A stretch of 64,000 nt of DNA from Macquaria australasica (lineage: Eukaryota; Chordata; Actinopteri; Centrarchiformes; Percichthyidae): assembly GCA_005408345.1 (NCBI GenBank), contig SEMN01000041.1, positions 985,501 through 1,049,500 of the forward strand. The letters run 5' to 3'. The stretch's first letter is position 1; every line of letters starts with the position of its first letter. The notes under the pieces were generated by a model, which saw nothing but the letters and a program-made list of their open reading frames with translations, searched no databases and was not told where the DNA came from. The position numbers and the translations under genes were made by a program. This document shows positions 54,089 to 64,000 of the stretch, in pieces.

Positions 54089-54578
54089 GCCTACTGGTTT
54101 TGTCCACACCACACCAAAGAGTTGGAGCGCATATTACAAGCGATCACATATCTCATCTCATTGTCAAACCTCATAGCTGAACTCCCAGAGCGAGACAGAA
54201 AAGATGCCACCACGGTAGAGACACTCTGTGAAACAGGTTTGTCAGCCTGAATAGCCGAGAGGTACAGCTGAGGAGACATTCAGTTTTCAAGCTACCCTGT
54301 TGACTGGTCTGTTTACACCACTAGAGGGTATCGGGTGTTTAAAGAAGCCTTGCAAGTTTCTGAAAGGCAATAAGCAACAAATCTGTTGTGACTCAGTAGA
54401 GGACGTGTCTGGAAAATGGACAGGAAGTCTCCACTACACTGTAATCAGAACTCAGAGCAGTTAAAAGCATGTCGACCATCAAAATAAATTCTCAACAAAA
54501 TCCAGATTAGTTTATAGAAATAGAATTGTCATCATGTCTTTTGACTGAGCAATGACCTTTCAGTGTCTCAAATAATGC

Positions 54579-54584
54579 TTTATT
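54579..54584 (-). terminator. Candidate polyadenylation signal of the RING gene
   Basis: AATAAA on the minus strand about 515 bases after the stop codon at 55099. Confidence 0.35.
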
Positions 54585-55098
54585 TGATGGTGTTATGTGG
54601 AATAAAGTCCAATCCTATGAGGGAAAAGAGAAAATGCTTACAAATATATAAATCATCCATGGCTATTTACAATGAGTGAGGTCTATAAACAAAATTTGTA
54701 AAAACTAGAAACCCTGATGGATGGAAACCAGCCTGATCCAATCAAAAGATACACATCACAGAGTTTAGTGCATTTCAACATTTACAGCCTATTAATCACA
54801 ATGGCCAGTTTCTTTACATATACAGTATTTTTGGCTTTCACAGTAATCCCAAACACCTTCAGAAAAAAACACAAATATGCAAGTTTCCCCCATTTCCTTC
54901 ATGTGCAACTTCGAGCCTGCATCCTTTGTTTGAAAAAATGTTGCTGTCCTCGTTTTCCTTCATTTGCCCAGCTTGAATGTGTCCCAGTGCTCAGGTCTTC
55001 CTTCACCATAAATCACCAAGAGAAAAAAAGGAGGTTTGTGTGATATTTTCTCCCTCCACGTTAGTCTCATCTATACAGCCCATCCACCCCTGCCCCCT

Positions 55099-56073
55099 TC
55101 AGGGTCTTGTCTCATCACCGAATTCATCTAGGGGACCCTGGGTCGTTTCGTTCACTGGTTGAACCGGCCTCCGGTGAATGACCACATTCGGTATGATCAC
55201 AAAGGCCAGAATCCCCACCAGCATGAGCGCCACAGTGATGGTGATGATGGCTGCCACCACGGCGTAGTAGCACTGGTCTGAGCGGAACAACCTGCGCAGG
55301 CGACCTCTGACCCTGTTTGGAGGCCTGCCTACGTCCACCACTGCGGCTGGGATTATCCCCTGCTCCATTGCACTCAAGTGGAGGTCACCGGCTGCTGTCA
55401 CCTGGACATCCTGACTCTTTATAGGCAGGTTGAGGACATTAGACTTGGGCGGGCTGTTAGGAGGAGGGTTCTTCAGGAGCAGTTTGCCCTTACTGCGCTT
55501 GAAGCGGATGGACAGTGCCCTCTGCATGTCTGGTGGGAGTTTGCCTATGATGTCCTGATTGTTGCCCAAGCGGGGCAGGTCCTGGCCGTGGGGGAGCTCG
55601 GTCAGCTCACGACACACAGGGCAGGACAGGGTCTTGAGCTCAGGGGAGGTCACGTTGATGCGAGCAAGGCACTCCAGGCAGAAGGTGTGCCCGCACACCA
55701 GCAGCTTTGGCGTCTTGAAGACGTTATCGTACCTGCAGAAACACACAGCGCACTCAGTGTCCTCCACATCATCTTCAGGCCTCACCTTCTCTCCCTCTCT
55801 CCTGTCCCGTCTTCGGGCCTCCTCACTCCTCCCCCGCTGCCTCCTCTCTCCATGGCGCCTGTCTCGTTCCCTCCTCCTGCCTCTCTCCACCCTCTCCGAG
55901 TCGGTACTCCTCGATCTCCTCACTTTTGGCTTCTCCTTCTTCGACTGGTCCTCTTTGCTGTTCGTCTCTTTCTGGCTGAGTTTGGGTTTGACGTTGGGGG
56001 CCGGTCTGGCTCCGTGGCTCTGGCTCTGGCTCCGGCTCCCTTCGGGCCTGTGCCTCTCCCTGTCATCGCTCAT
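55099..56073 (-). CDS. RING-finger E3 ligase with C-terminal membrane anchor, RNF183/223/225 type
   Basis: Single-exon coding region of 324 residues. Residues 1-105 are highly charged, Arg/Glu/Ser-rich and likely disordered. A C3HC4 RING follows, with C108, C111, C127, H129, C132, C135, C151 and C154; it includes the family signature FKTPKLLVCGHTFCLECLAR. Residues about 271-295 (VVAAIITITVALMLVGILAF) form one membrane helix near the C-terminus, followed by HRRPVQP. A RING with a tail anchor is typical of the small RNF152/182/183/186/223/225 group, which ubiquitinate targets at ER, lysosome or plasma membranes. The wording around the RING is closest, from memory, to RNF225 and RNF183, but I cannot assign an ortholog. 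The start is a true ATG, with no upstream in-frame extension noted. The first 100 residues, rich in RRR and RRE runs, are longer and more basic than in RNF183. Confidence 0.85.
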   Translation of the reverse strand: MSDDRERHRPEGSRSQSQSHGARPAPNVKPKLSQKETNSKEDQSKKEKPKVRRSRSTDSERVERGRRRERDRRHGERRQRGRSEEARRRDRREGEKVRPEDDVEDTECAVCFCRYDNVFKTPKLLVCGHTFCLECLARINVTSPELKTLSCPVCRELTELPHGQDLPRLGNNQDIIGKLPPDMQRALSIRFKRSKGKLLLKNPPPNSPPKSNVLNLPIKSQDVQVTAAGDLHLSAMEQGIIPAAVVDVGRPPNRVRGRLRRLFRSDQCYYAVVAAIITITVALMLVGILAFVIIPNVVIHRRPVQPVNETTQGPLDEFGDETRP

Positions 56074-58695
56074 GTTGGACGAATGATATCAAAGGTAGAG
56101 TGCCAGCTGGATCACAGTTTTCCAACAGCAGCTGGAAATTGAAAGCTGAGATGAGTTTACTGGCTCCCAGAAACTAGCAGAGCAGGAAACAGACTGTAGG
56201 AATGTACCTGCACAGTCACCATTGCTGTTTCATCATGATGAAGCAATAATAATCTCATCTAACATCTCTATTGTTTCCTATTAAAATGCTATCTGCTGAT
56301 TTTTTCCCCCATTTATTATTGGTGCTTTTGCCTTGATAATGAGCTGTATTAGTTCAATAGGCTTTCCTGCACAGAAACCATCAGCAAACATGTCTGTAGT
56401 GAGAACTGCAGACCTGCTTCAAACAGATGTGAGTTAATGCTTTTTTTAATGATCCTGCTGTTTTAGCGGGTTGAAACCTGTAAAGTCAAACTAAACCTAG
56501 CATGACATTGACGTGTGACACGGCTTCATTGTTTTGAAATGTCATAGCAAACATTCCATCTTACACAGTCAGTCATTAACCTGTAGGAGGCACACAACGG
56601 ACATTTTAGCAGCTGCATTTTGACAAGTTTAGTTTCAAGTGTAGGCTACGAGTTTCTGTTAATTTAAGGATTTGGGGGCTTTAAAACAAGAGAAGTTGTG
56701 AGTTTGCCAGCTATAAGAGCAGCAGAAAAAAAAACTTTCTTACGTCAAAGAACAAGAAAGTAAATAATTGGACAGAACTTGTACAAACACACTGACCTGC
56801 TGAGGTAGATGGATGTCCAGTCACATCGTCAGAGATGATGTCATAACTGAAATAATCCGGTAAAAACTTGCTCATCACCAAACATCATTACTGAAAAAAA
56901 AAAACAACAACAAAAAACTTGACTCTGGAAGTCTTTTGGTCTGCCTGCGGTCCCGGTTTCTCGTCTTCTGTCAAGTGTCTTTCCTCTCATATCTTGTTTT
57001 CTTATTGTAACACAGCACTGCCTCCTCTGAACCCTCCTCCTGGCTGCCACCCTTCTCTTTTCTCTATTCTCGTCAGACCAGTTGGACCAGCTGTAGTGAG
57101 CCTTCTGTGTCTGTGTGATACAGGCTATGTAGATAAAAAGGTCATTTACTTCGATAACTCTCATGTCAGAACTTAGAGGCAGCTGTGATCTCTGACCACA
57201 GCAGAATTGTCTTATTAGTCAAACTAACATTTCTCAGCAATTCAGATTCAATATCAGATAGATGGTGTCAGTGGCATGAAGGTACAGAAGCACATTCATT
57301 TTTTTTTTTTTTGCTTTATGCAACCGTTATGTGTGATAAGAATCAAGAAAAACAATAGTGACTGATGGGAAAATTTCACTGTTGCTGCATAAAAAGACAA
57401 GGGTACAGTACTGTCAACACTGCACATATCAGCACCTCATACCGGTCATACCTCCACCGCTCTCTCGTCACTTTGTGAGTTTACCACCCAAACAAAAACG
57501 GCTACCCATCATAACCTTTTCTCACTGCACAGGCCTGGTTACTCCTTTTCATGAGTTTCTTGGAATATCTGAGAATACACCCTGATTGAGAGGAATACAA
57601 CGTACGTTAAGAAGAACCGATACTAAATATTATCAAAACCACACCGAACATTTTTGTTTGCTTTGTCAGACAGCTCCTCCTCAAACTAAGTGATGCATCA
57701 CTCTTTAAGTAACAAAAACATGCTGCAGTATGAGAACCCCTGGAGGCACTTAGTAGTTAGTTTTTCTTATGAAGGATGCACATGGCAGAGCATGTTTTGT
57801 ATTGGCTCACAACCTGAAAATTAACACACTGGTGAAAAACATGTGTTAAAAATGTCACATCTGTATTTTTATTGTGAGAATTGGGTGCTTTTTTATGCAC
57901 CAAGTGATAAAGTAGTAAGATAATAAAGAAAAAACACAAAAGAGCACTTGATTCCAAACTCACAGTCCCTTTGTTGTGCAATTTAACCAGCATGACAAGA
58001 GGATAATAGGTTGTTATTCAAATGCTGCATCTAAGTATAACTTGTTGAACAGTAGTGAACTTCCTAGTGCAGTTAAAACCAGTAAAATAACCTGAGTTGA
58101 TCTTGAAAGGTAGTATATAATCTGATGAATTTTTGACCTGGAACCCAACTGATGAAAACAAGCGGTTGTAAAACTTTATTGCTGTAGAAAAATGAAAATA
58201 AACAAGGAGCCTCACACGTTAGTGAAACTCATTATTTGGGTATCAGTCTCAGTAAAGTCAATTTGCACACTTTAACAGTGTGCTGCTTTCACAAATGCAC
58301 AATTTGACAAAGCCCCTTTATTTAGGGAAAGTCCACAAAAGGCACCTGAAAAACAAACAAAGTCTTGTGTTCATTAATGAGGTGAAAAATCCACCCAGTG
58401 ACTCCGTACTGCTGCTGTTGATGCAGGAAACTCAGATCAAAGTGCACTGATGTTTCCTCGTTGTGGCCCAGCTGACACAGCTTGTTTATGATTAAACCAG
58501 TCAGTAAGTTTGTGACCCACTTCTTATTGCTGGACCTGTCTCTCTGCTCCACGTGTCTGTGTTCAGGCTACTTTGTGCAGCCAAATGTTGTCCAAATTCA
58601 ATACGTTGAATGCGGATACTGTCAAAAATGCCATATCGAGCTACAGCAGAAAACAATTTCACATGTGAAGACTGGCTAGAACCACACTTTTCCTC
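56074..58695. other. Spacer between the RING gene and dhx16
   Basis: AT-rich. Presumably the RING gene promoter and possible 5' UTR exon near 56.1 kb, and extended dhx16 3' UTR toward 58.2 kb. No repeat family recognised. Confidence 0.5.
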
Positions 58696-58701
58696 TTTAT
58701 T
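58696..58701 (-). terminator. dhx16: Candidate polyadenylation signal of dhx16
   Basis: AATAAA on the minus strand 113 bases past the stop. Further copies at 58317-58322 and 58175-58180 are alternatives. Confidence 0.4.
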
Positions 58702-58813
58702 TTTATGCTATTTCCAAACTTTCAAAGTCATTTTTTCTACTTTTTTACCCTGCCCTGAGAGAGGAAGGGAGTGCTTATTTTTGCCATCTGTCCCCTGAGC
58801 CCAGGTCTTCTCT

Positions 58814-58942
58814 TCAGCCCAGCTCCTCTTTTGTTTTCCCCTGCTTGCGGGGCATCTTCTTGCTGCTGCTGTCCTCCAGCTCTTTGCTCTTGTAGTAGTG
58901 AGGAGCCACTTCAAGCAGCCAGCCGCTCTCAATCTCAATCAC
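58814..58942 (-). CDS. dhx16: dhx16 last coding exon and stop
   Basis: 42 codons and TGA, VIEIESGWLLEVAPHYYKSK through KTKEELG. Confidence 0.93.
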   Translation of the reverse strand: MIEIESGWLLEVAPHYYKSKELEDSSSKKMPRKQGKTKEELG

Positions 58943-61761
58943 CTGCGTGTCGGGGGAGAAAGATTAATCAATGTGTCAATATACAGGCAGGGGTGCAGTT
59001 AAATACTGTACAGGAACATTCGTCACACTTCCTCATTAGTGTGCTGTCTCATTCCTACAAGCAGTTATTCTGTGAAAGCCATCACACTGGACTCAATAAA
59101 ATGTGTGACTATGTTGTTTACTTTTTACACAAGTGTTTTCTGTGTTTAATGATTGTCTTCCACATTAGCAGAAAAGCTTCTGAAAGACAGACTACAGTAC
59201 ACTACAAACACTGCAAATATTTAAGAAAGACTTAGACGGCTCTTTAAAAGTAAACAGCATCACATCCCGAGCAGGCAGACCTGTCTCATGAACTCCTTGG
59301 TGGTGAAGACCAGCTCGTGGTAGATGAGCCAGCGGGGCTGCTCCTCGAACAGAGAGCTGTTGGGGTGGACGTAGACCGTCTGCTGGTGCTTCACCGTCTT
59401 GTAGCCGCCTTTGCTCAGTCGCGCCGTGTGATAGAAATATCCGGCCGTCACCGCCTGGGAGAGGGCCGAGATTGGGGTTTATAAACAGCTGATTAATCAC
59501 TGTGCAGGTTAGAAACCAAGGTGACCACCGCAGCATTACACAAAAAGAGCACTGTAAGGATAAAAAGCAATATGATAATAAGAGAATATGAAAAAGAAAA
59601 ACCATAAAAACCAAACAAATAAAACTAACTACCAACAAAATTATAGATTTTAAAAGCAGAAAGGAGCTCCCAGGGGGTTATATGGTAGAAAAATATATAT
59701 ATATTGATGTGGAAATCTGTGTGAAGGAATCAATCAACCGAGCACACGGATTAATAAACTGCAAGGAGGAAAGATATTTGGAGGAGCACTCAGTCAAGTT
59801 GCGTTCATGGGAAGAATAAGAATTCCTTTATGGACCTCTGACCTTCAGAATAAAAGGGGTTGAATTAATAAAGATATATAAATATAATTCTATAATGGTG
59901 TCCTCTCCTGTATGCTGCACATGATTAAGTGACAATCAGCCACTCAGAGCTGTGTATAAATTAGACACTGTGAAAGTACAGTGAGATTGTAAATGAGACA
60001 TAAATAAGATATAGCTTGTCCTCTAACAATCAAAGAGGAGTTGCACAAAGGCTAACATTAAGTGACTCGTTTGTGTTCAGTCTATTAAGTACAGCATGTT
60101 GTCGCTTCCCTGTGAAAACCAAGTATCTCCTCCTGAATGCCATCTTTTCATGAGCTAAGAAACCATGCTTGTAGTTTTGTGACAATTAATCTTTCATTCT
60201 CAGAAATGCTGCTGTTGCACATTCGCACATCACAATGACAATGCAGAAATAATTTATTGTATTTTTGAATGTGGCACCAGAAGGAATCAGTGTCTTACTC
60301 AAGGAAACTACAAAAGGGCATCAGAAAGCAGGGAAAGCAGATAATTCACACTGTAACTGAAATATCAGCATTGAGTTAGTCAGACGTTTTGTACTGAAGG
60401 TGTGTTTCGTGTGGGATTTGCTAACAGATACCGTCCAAACGACAACATCCAGACCTGCTTTTCTAATCTTGTTGTCACGGATGCACACAAACTGCTCACA
60501 CCTGCTATAATCTAGGCCAGGTGGTGTTGGGTGTGTTCGCAAAAACTAATGCTCAATGGGACAGAATGGCACTGAAATACAGCTGACAGATAACATCCGT
60601 CACACATTAGTCACATGGTGGGAAAAGCAAATCTACATTTGTCTGTCATTTTCACCTTAAAGTAGAATAAACATTTTCAAATGACTAATTCACCTTGTGT
60701 TTGCATGTCATCATCAGAAGGCCAGTGCCCCCTGGCTTACAACAAGGAGTACACACAATGCTACTAAAGCCATTTTATGCATAAAACTCACGGACTTTTT
60801 TTTTATATTAGCTCTATATTAATTTATTTATTGTATATTATTTATTGAACGTTTAATTCATAATAACAAAATAAGTTATGGGATTGCTTTTGCCTATTTG
60901 GCTGCAGGATTTTTGACACAGACGTGATGAAAAAAAAAGGTGTAACCCAACTAATAAAATAAACGCCCTTGTGCTTATCTCAAGTGGTTTAGGGGTGTGT
61001 TCACCACACACACACACACAGACTCTGATATGGGAAGGCTATTCACACAGCCACTGTTTAGTGAGGATTTGCAGGTACGTATTTTCAATTTGCAGAACTA
61101 TATACTTTTTCTAGAGCCCGGTATCTTCATAAAACAGGAAGCATCCACACGCCTAAAGGGTTCTTGAGCAAAAACGGGCTAATTCTGAGGGTATCATTTC
61201 ACCTCCGTATGGAGACATGCAGACTAAAAGATGTAATTCAACTTAATGGAATAACAGGGTATTCCAAAAAATTATCATGCAGACAGTAGCCTGTTAAAAC
61301 TAAATTAAGCACCTTGAGGTGTTCCGTGTATTATTAGTCCTGCCCTCTGCTGGGTCAAGTTTCAAACACTTGCCACTCATCTCTTAAGCTGTTTATCTTG
61401 AACCAGTGTGAAGCCTGAGGTTGAGCTAACAACATTAAAAAAAAGAAGCAAATATTGAATACAAGCAGTGTTTATTTTATTTAGAAAAGGCACCATCTCC
61501 ACCATGTTTTTGAATTTTTAAGTGGGTCTTGTCTGCCACAGGTTTAGCACTTCAGTGTTTTTTATTTCTACTTTCTATTGTTGTAGTTGCTATGACTTCC
61601 CAGCTCTTTCCTCACTTTGACAGTTAGTGCCCATGTTCACACAGAGCCACAAACATAGACTCGTAAAGTATAATACATCCTCTTTATTAATATCAGGAAC
61701 CAACGTTGGGATTCCGTGTTTTTGACGGGAAACTGTGGTAAATCTCTGGGAGACTTTCTCA

Positions 61762-61803
<42 letters not shown>

Positions 61804-62896
61804 GCTTGCATTTATATAGCGCCTTTACACAAGGGAGCAGACAAAATAAAAGAGATGAGAACATAATCAGCTATCAAGCTCCTCTCCTGTGGAACCAGAT
61901 CCCAGTTTGTGTACGGGAGGCGGACAACCTCCTCACATTTAAGAGTAGGCTTAAGACTTTCCTCTTTGATAAAGCTTATAGTAGGGCTGACTCAGGTGAC
62001 CCCTGAGCCACCCCTTAGTTATGCTGCTATAGGCCTAGACTGCCGGGGACTTCCTATGATGCACTGAGCTCTTTTCTCCTCCTCTTCCTCTCCATCTGTA
62101 CGCCCTCATATCCCATCAATGCTTGTTATTAATTCAACTTCTTCCCGTAGTTGTGTGCTTTCTCTCTCCTCTCTCTCCCCTTCTGTTGCTTTCTGCAGGT
62201 ATTTCTGCCTCCGGAGCTGTTGAGTCTGGATCTGTGGTTGCGGCCACCTGCTGCCCCCATGCTCCTGCTCTGCACCCGCTGCTGCTATTACTGTTGTTGC
62301 TCTTATTATTAGTATTGCTATTATAATATTGCTCTTAGTGTTGTTTCTGTTGGTGTTAACATCAATGCCATTACCATATCTATGCTGTATTGAGCTGCTG
62401 TATGTTCTCTTTCCTCCTGCTCTCTCTCTCCCGCTCCCCCCTTCCCCCTTCAACCCAACCCGTCGAGGCAGATGACCGCCCACCTTGAGCCTGGTTCTGC
62501 TCGAGGTTTCTAGCTGTTAAAAGGGAGTTTTCCTTGCCACTGTCGCATAGTGCTTGCTCATGGTGGGAACTGTTGGGTCTCTGTAAATATAAAGAGTCGG
62601 TCTAGACTTGCTCTATTCGAAAAAGTGCCCTGAGATAACTTTGTTATGATATGGCGCTATATAAATAAAAAACTGAATAAAATGAAGGCAGCAATGATTG
62701 CCAGGGGTGACTGAGTTAACGGAGTATCACTGACCTTGCGAATGGGCAAGCTGTCTCCCTGGGAGCTGACCACCTCCACCTCAATACGATCCATCAGACC
62801 CTCCAGCTGGTCCCTGACGTCCCGGGCTCTTCTCATGGACCGGAACTGGATGAAGTTCTCATAGCACCACTGTGTGGAGTAACCACTTTCCAACCA
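58814..62896 (-). CDS. dhx16: DEAH-box helicase 16, C-terminal part (5' partial)
   Basis: Counterpart of yeast Prp2, the helicase that remodels the activated spliceosome before the first splicing step. Three coding exons are in the window: 62735-62896 (54 codons), 59281-59454 (58 codons) and 58814-58942 (42 codons and stop), all phase 0. They encode the last 154 residues of a protein of about 1040 residues in human. The first begins WLESGYSTQWCYENFIQFRS and continues MRRARDVRDQLEGLMDRIEV. The second holds the OB-fold block AVTAGYFYHTARLSKGGYKT and VYVHPNSSLFEEQPRWLIYH. The last ends KMPRKQGKTKEELG. These match DHX16 rather than DHX8 or DHX38. The helicase core and N-terminal half lie beyond base 64000. 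Confidence 0.94.
59281..59454 (-). CDS. dhx16: dhx16 penultimate exon
   Basis: 58 codons, AVTAGYFYHTARL through TTKEFMRQ. Donor GTCTGC, weak; acceptor CCCAG. Confidence 0.93.
61763..61830. repeat. AAT microsatellite and adjoining element end
   Basis: About 13 AAT units (61763-61802), then GCTTGCATTTATATAGCGCC, the reverse complement of a common fish retroelement tail. A second short element therefore seems to end head-on against the LINE. Confidence 0.6.
61880..62680 (+). mobile_element. LINE 3' end (L2/CR1-like reverse transcriptase tail)
   Basis: A plus-strand frame near 61881-62006 reads PLLWNQIPVCVREADNLLTF then KSRLKTFLFDKAYS, the C-terminal signature of L2/CR1-type LINE polymerases. 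A long untranslated tail follows, ending GGCGCTATATAAATAAAAAA at about 62653-62672. The 5' part is lost. Lies antisense in a dhx16 intron. Confidence 0.65.
62735..62896 (-). CDS. dhx16: dhx16 exon, third from last
   Basis: 54 codons, WLESGYSTQW through GDSLPIRK. Donor GTCAGT; acceptor CTCAG at 62897. Confidence 0.93.
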
Positions 62897-63094
62897 CTGA
62901 GGGAGACACACATCATGACTGCAGTTAGGACAACACCTGGGTTCTAGATAGGAATAGCTCAGGGCTATTGAGTGTGAAACAGTGGTTCCAAACCTGTGGG
63001 TCTGGACCCCACACAGGGTCGCAAGATAAATCTGAGGGTTCGCGAGATGTATAACAGGATAGGAAAGCAGAAAAACACATTTCCATTAAGATGG

Positions 63095-63905
63095 TGGTTA
63101 GGTCGGTCCTCCACTTTGGTCCAAGCAGGAATATCTCAACAACTATTGGATGGATTGAGATTAAATTTAGTACAGATATTCATGGTCCCCAGAGGATAAA
63201 TCCTACCAACTTTGGTGATCCCCTGACTGTTTCCTCTAGCGCCACCATGAGGTTAACATTTGTGGTTTTGAGTGAAATGTCTCGACAACCATTGGATGGA
63301 CTGTCATGAAATTTGGTACATTCATGTTCCCTACAGGAGTCATTCTCAACCAGTGGGCCGGGGCCCAATGGTGGGCCTCAGAGCGCCATCTAGTGGGCCG
63401 CAGAGGCAGTGGTACTGCCAAATTAAATAAAAAGTATTATTTTTTGGTAATTTATAAAGCAAGTTATTTTCACCATGTTTCAACGGGTGAAATATGGTCT
63501 AAATGTAAACATTTAATCAACGACTACAAATAGTTGGTGATTTGTGTTGAATGTGGTAAAATCCTGTCAAATGAGGCGCTAAAACCATCGAAGCTCCAGA
63601 GACACAAAGCACTCGGGATGTTATGGGTTTTTTTCTCATTTGGGAAGGTGGTCCTCGGAAATGTTTTAACAATCAGAAGTGGGCTTTAAGTTACAAAAGG
63701 ATGAGAACCCCTGCCCTACAGGATGAAATGTAATAACTTCGATGATCCCCTGACTTTTCATATAGCGCCATCATTGGGTCCACATTTTAATTTTAAAATA
63801 CTTTGGTTTGTGACCAAATACCCGCTAAACTAATGACATTCCCATCAGCCTCAGCTGTAGTTTGTGTTTAGTGCTAATAAGCGAATGTTAACATGCTAAC
63901 ATTAG
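63095..63905 (-). repeat. Family C repeat, reverse orientation, interrupted
   Basis: Left part 63095-63338 and right part 63724-63905 together form one reverse copy (GGATGGACTGTCATGAAATT, GACATTCCCATCAGCCTCAG, TTAACATGCTAACATTA). It is split by the hAT-like insertion at 63339-63713. Confidence 0.72.
63339..63713 (+). mobile_element. hAT-like nonautonomous element with BED zinc-finger remnant
   Basis: 375 bases flanked by a perfect 10-base direct repeat, CCCTACAGGA, at 63329-63338 and 63714-63723. The ends are imperfect inverted repeats (GTCATTCTCAACC at the left, GGATGAGAACCCCTG at the right), resembling the CAGNGGTTCTCAA ends of hAT elements. Around 63531-63613 one plus-strand frame reads VICVECGKILSNEALKPSKL followed by QRHKALG. 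That matches the BED-type zinc finger of ZBED5-like hAT transposases. The rest of the transposase is gone. An 8-base duplication is usual for hAT, so the 10-base match is slightly odd. Confidence 0.7.
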
Positions 63906-64000
63906 TCTTGTTTTCTTGTGAATTACGGTATAATCTGACAACTTCAGGAATTAATCAAATAATTAATTTTTCAATAAAAGACATCTCACTCTTTGGTTGA

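Larger units (their letters stand above)
53537..55098. other. Spacer between the unrecognised gene and the RING gene
   Basis: Promoter side of the unrecognised gene, then a family D copy, then the 3' UTR of the RING gene from about 54.58 kb. Confidence 0.55.
59455..62734. other. dhx16: dhx16 intron with LINE tail
   Basis: About 59.5-61.7 kb shows only AT-rich intron sequence; the rest is the AAT array and LINE 3' end. Confidence 0.65.

Noticed and set aside
55378..56142. Plus-strand frames of 254 and 175 codons
   Set aside because: Antisense shadows of the RING gene, whose frame carries the full set of zinc-binding residues.
58322..58552. 76-codon minus-strand frame between dhx16 and the RING gene
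   Set aside because: Less repetitive than most chance frames, but no splice sites, no homology recognised, and it falls where an extended dhx16 3' UTR is likely.
62106..62483. Frames within the LINE tail (125 minus, 67 plus)
   Set aside because: They sit in the untranslated tail of the LINE and read microsatellite-like sequence.
1..64000. CRISPR arrays, operons, prokaryotic islands, tRNA or rRNA genes
   Set aside because: None seen. The sequence is a vertebrate nuclear region with spliced genes; tandem repeats are simple microsatellites.

Overview
The window is nuclear DNA from a bony fish, most likely a percomorph teleost. Genes are split by GT-AG introns. The encoded proteins closely resemble vertebrate families. 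The long introns carry several short inverted-repeat (MITE-like) families and LINE tails of the kind common in spiny-rayed fish, plus many dinucleotide microsatellites. No prokaryotic or organellar features were seen.

Every gene I can support is on the minus strand, so transcription runs from high to low coordinates. From right to left:
(1) The last three coding exons of dhx16, a spliceosomal DEAH-box helicase (58.8-62.9 kb); its 5' part lies beyond the right edge.
(2) A single-exon RING-finger membrane protein of the RNF183/RNF223/RNF225 type (55.1-56.1 kb).
(3) A small gene I do not recognise (52.5-53.5 kb), with two competing splice models.
(4) mgat1, Golgi GlcNAc-transferase I, complete in two coding exons (48.2-49.8 kb).
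(5) sh3bp5l, a RAB11 exchange-factor family member, complete in six coding exons (42.4-46.7 kb).
(6) gabbr1, the GABA-B receptor subunit 1. It fills 0.4-40.2 kb and runs off the left edge before the seven-helix domain.

The gabbr1 gene keeps the mammalian two-isoform layout. The 1a form starts at about 36.9 kb (untranslated leader at about 39.8-40.2 kb) with a signal peptide, two sushi domains and an 18-base microexon. The 1b form starts from an internal promoter near 22 kb and replaces all of that with its own signal peptide, fused in frame to the shared ligand-binding domain. Fourteen 1a coding exons were placed to the base, with reading phase agreeing across every junction.

Between genes and in introns I see at least five dispersed repeat families, a tandem intronic duplication, a near-perfect long hairpin, two LINE 3' ends, and a small hAT-like element with a decayed BED zinc-finger sequence inserted into an older repeat. 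No new multi-gene system is evident. The best leads are the unrecognised gene at 52.5-53.5 kb, the internal 1b promoter, the 23-bp perfect palindrome at 3.4 kb, and the hAT remnant at 63.3-63.7 kb.
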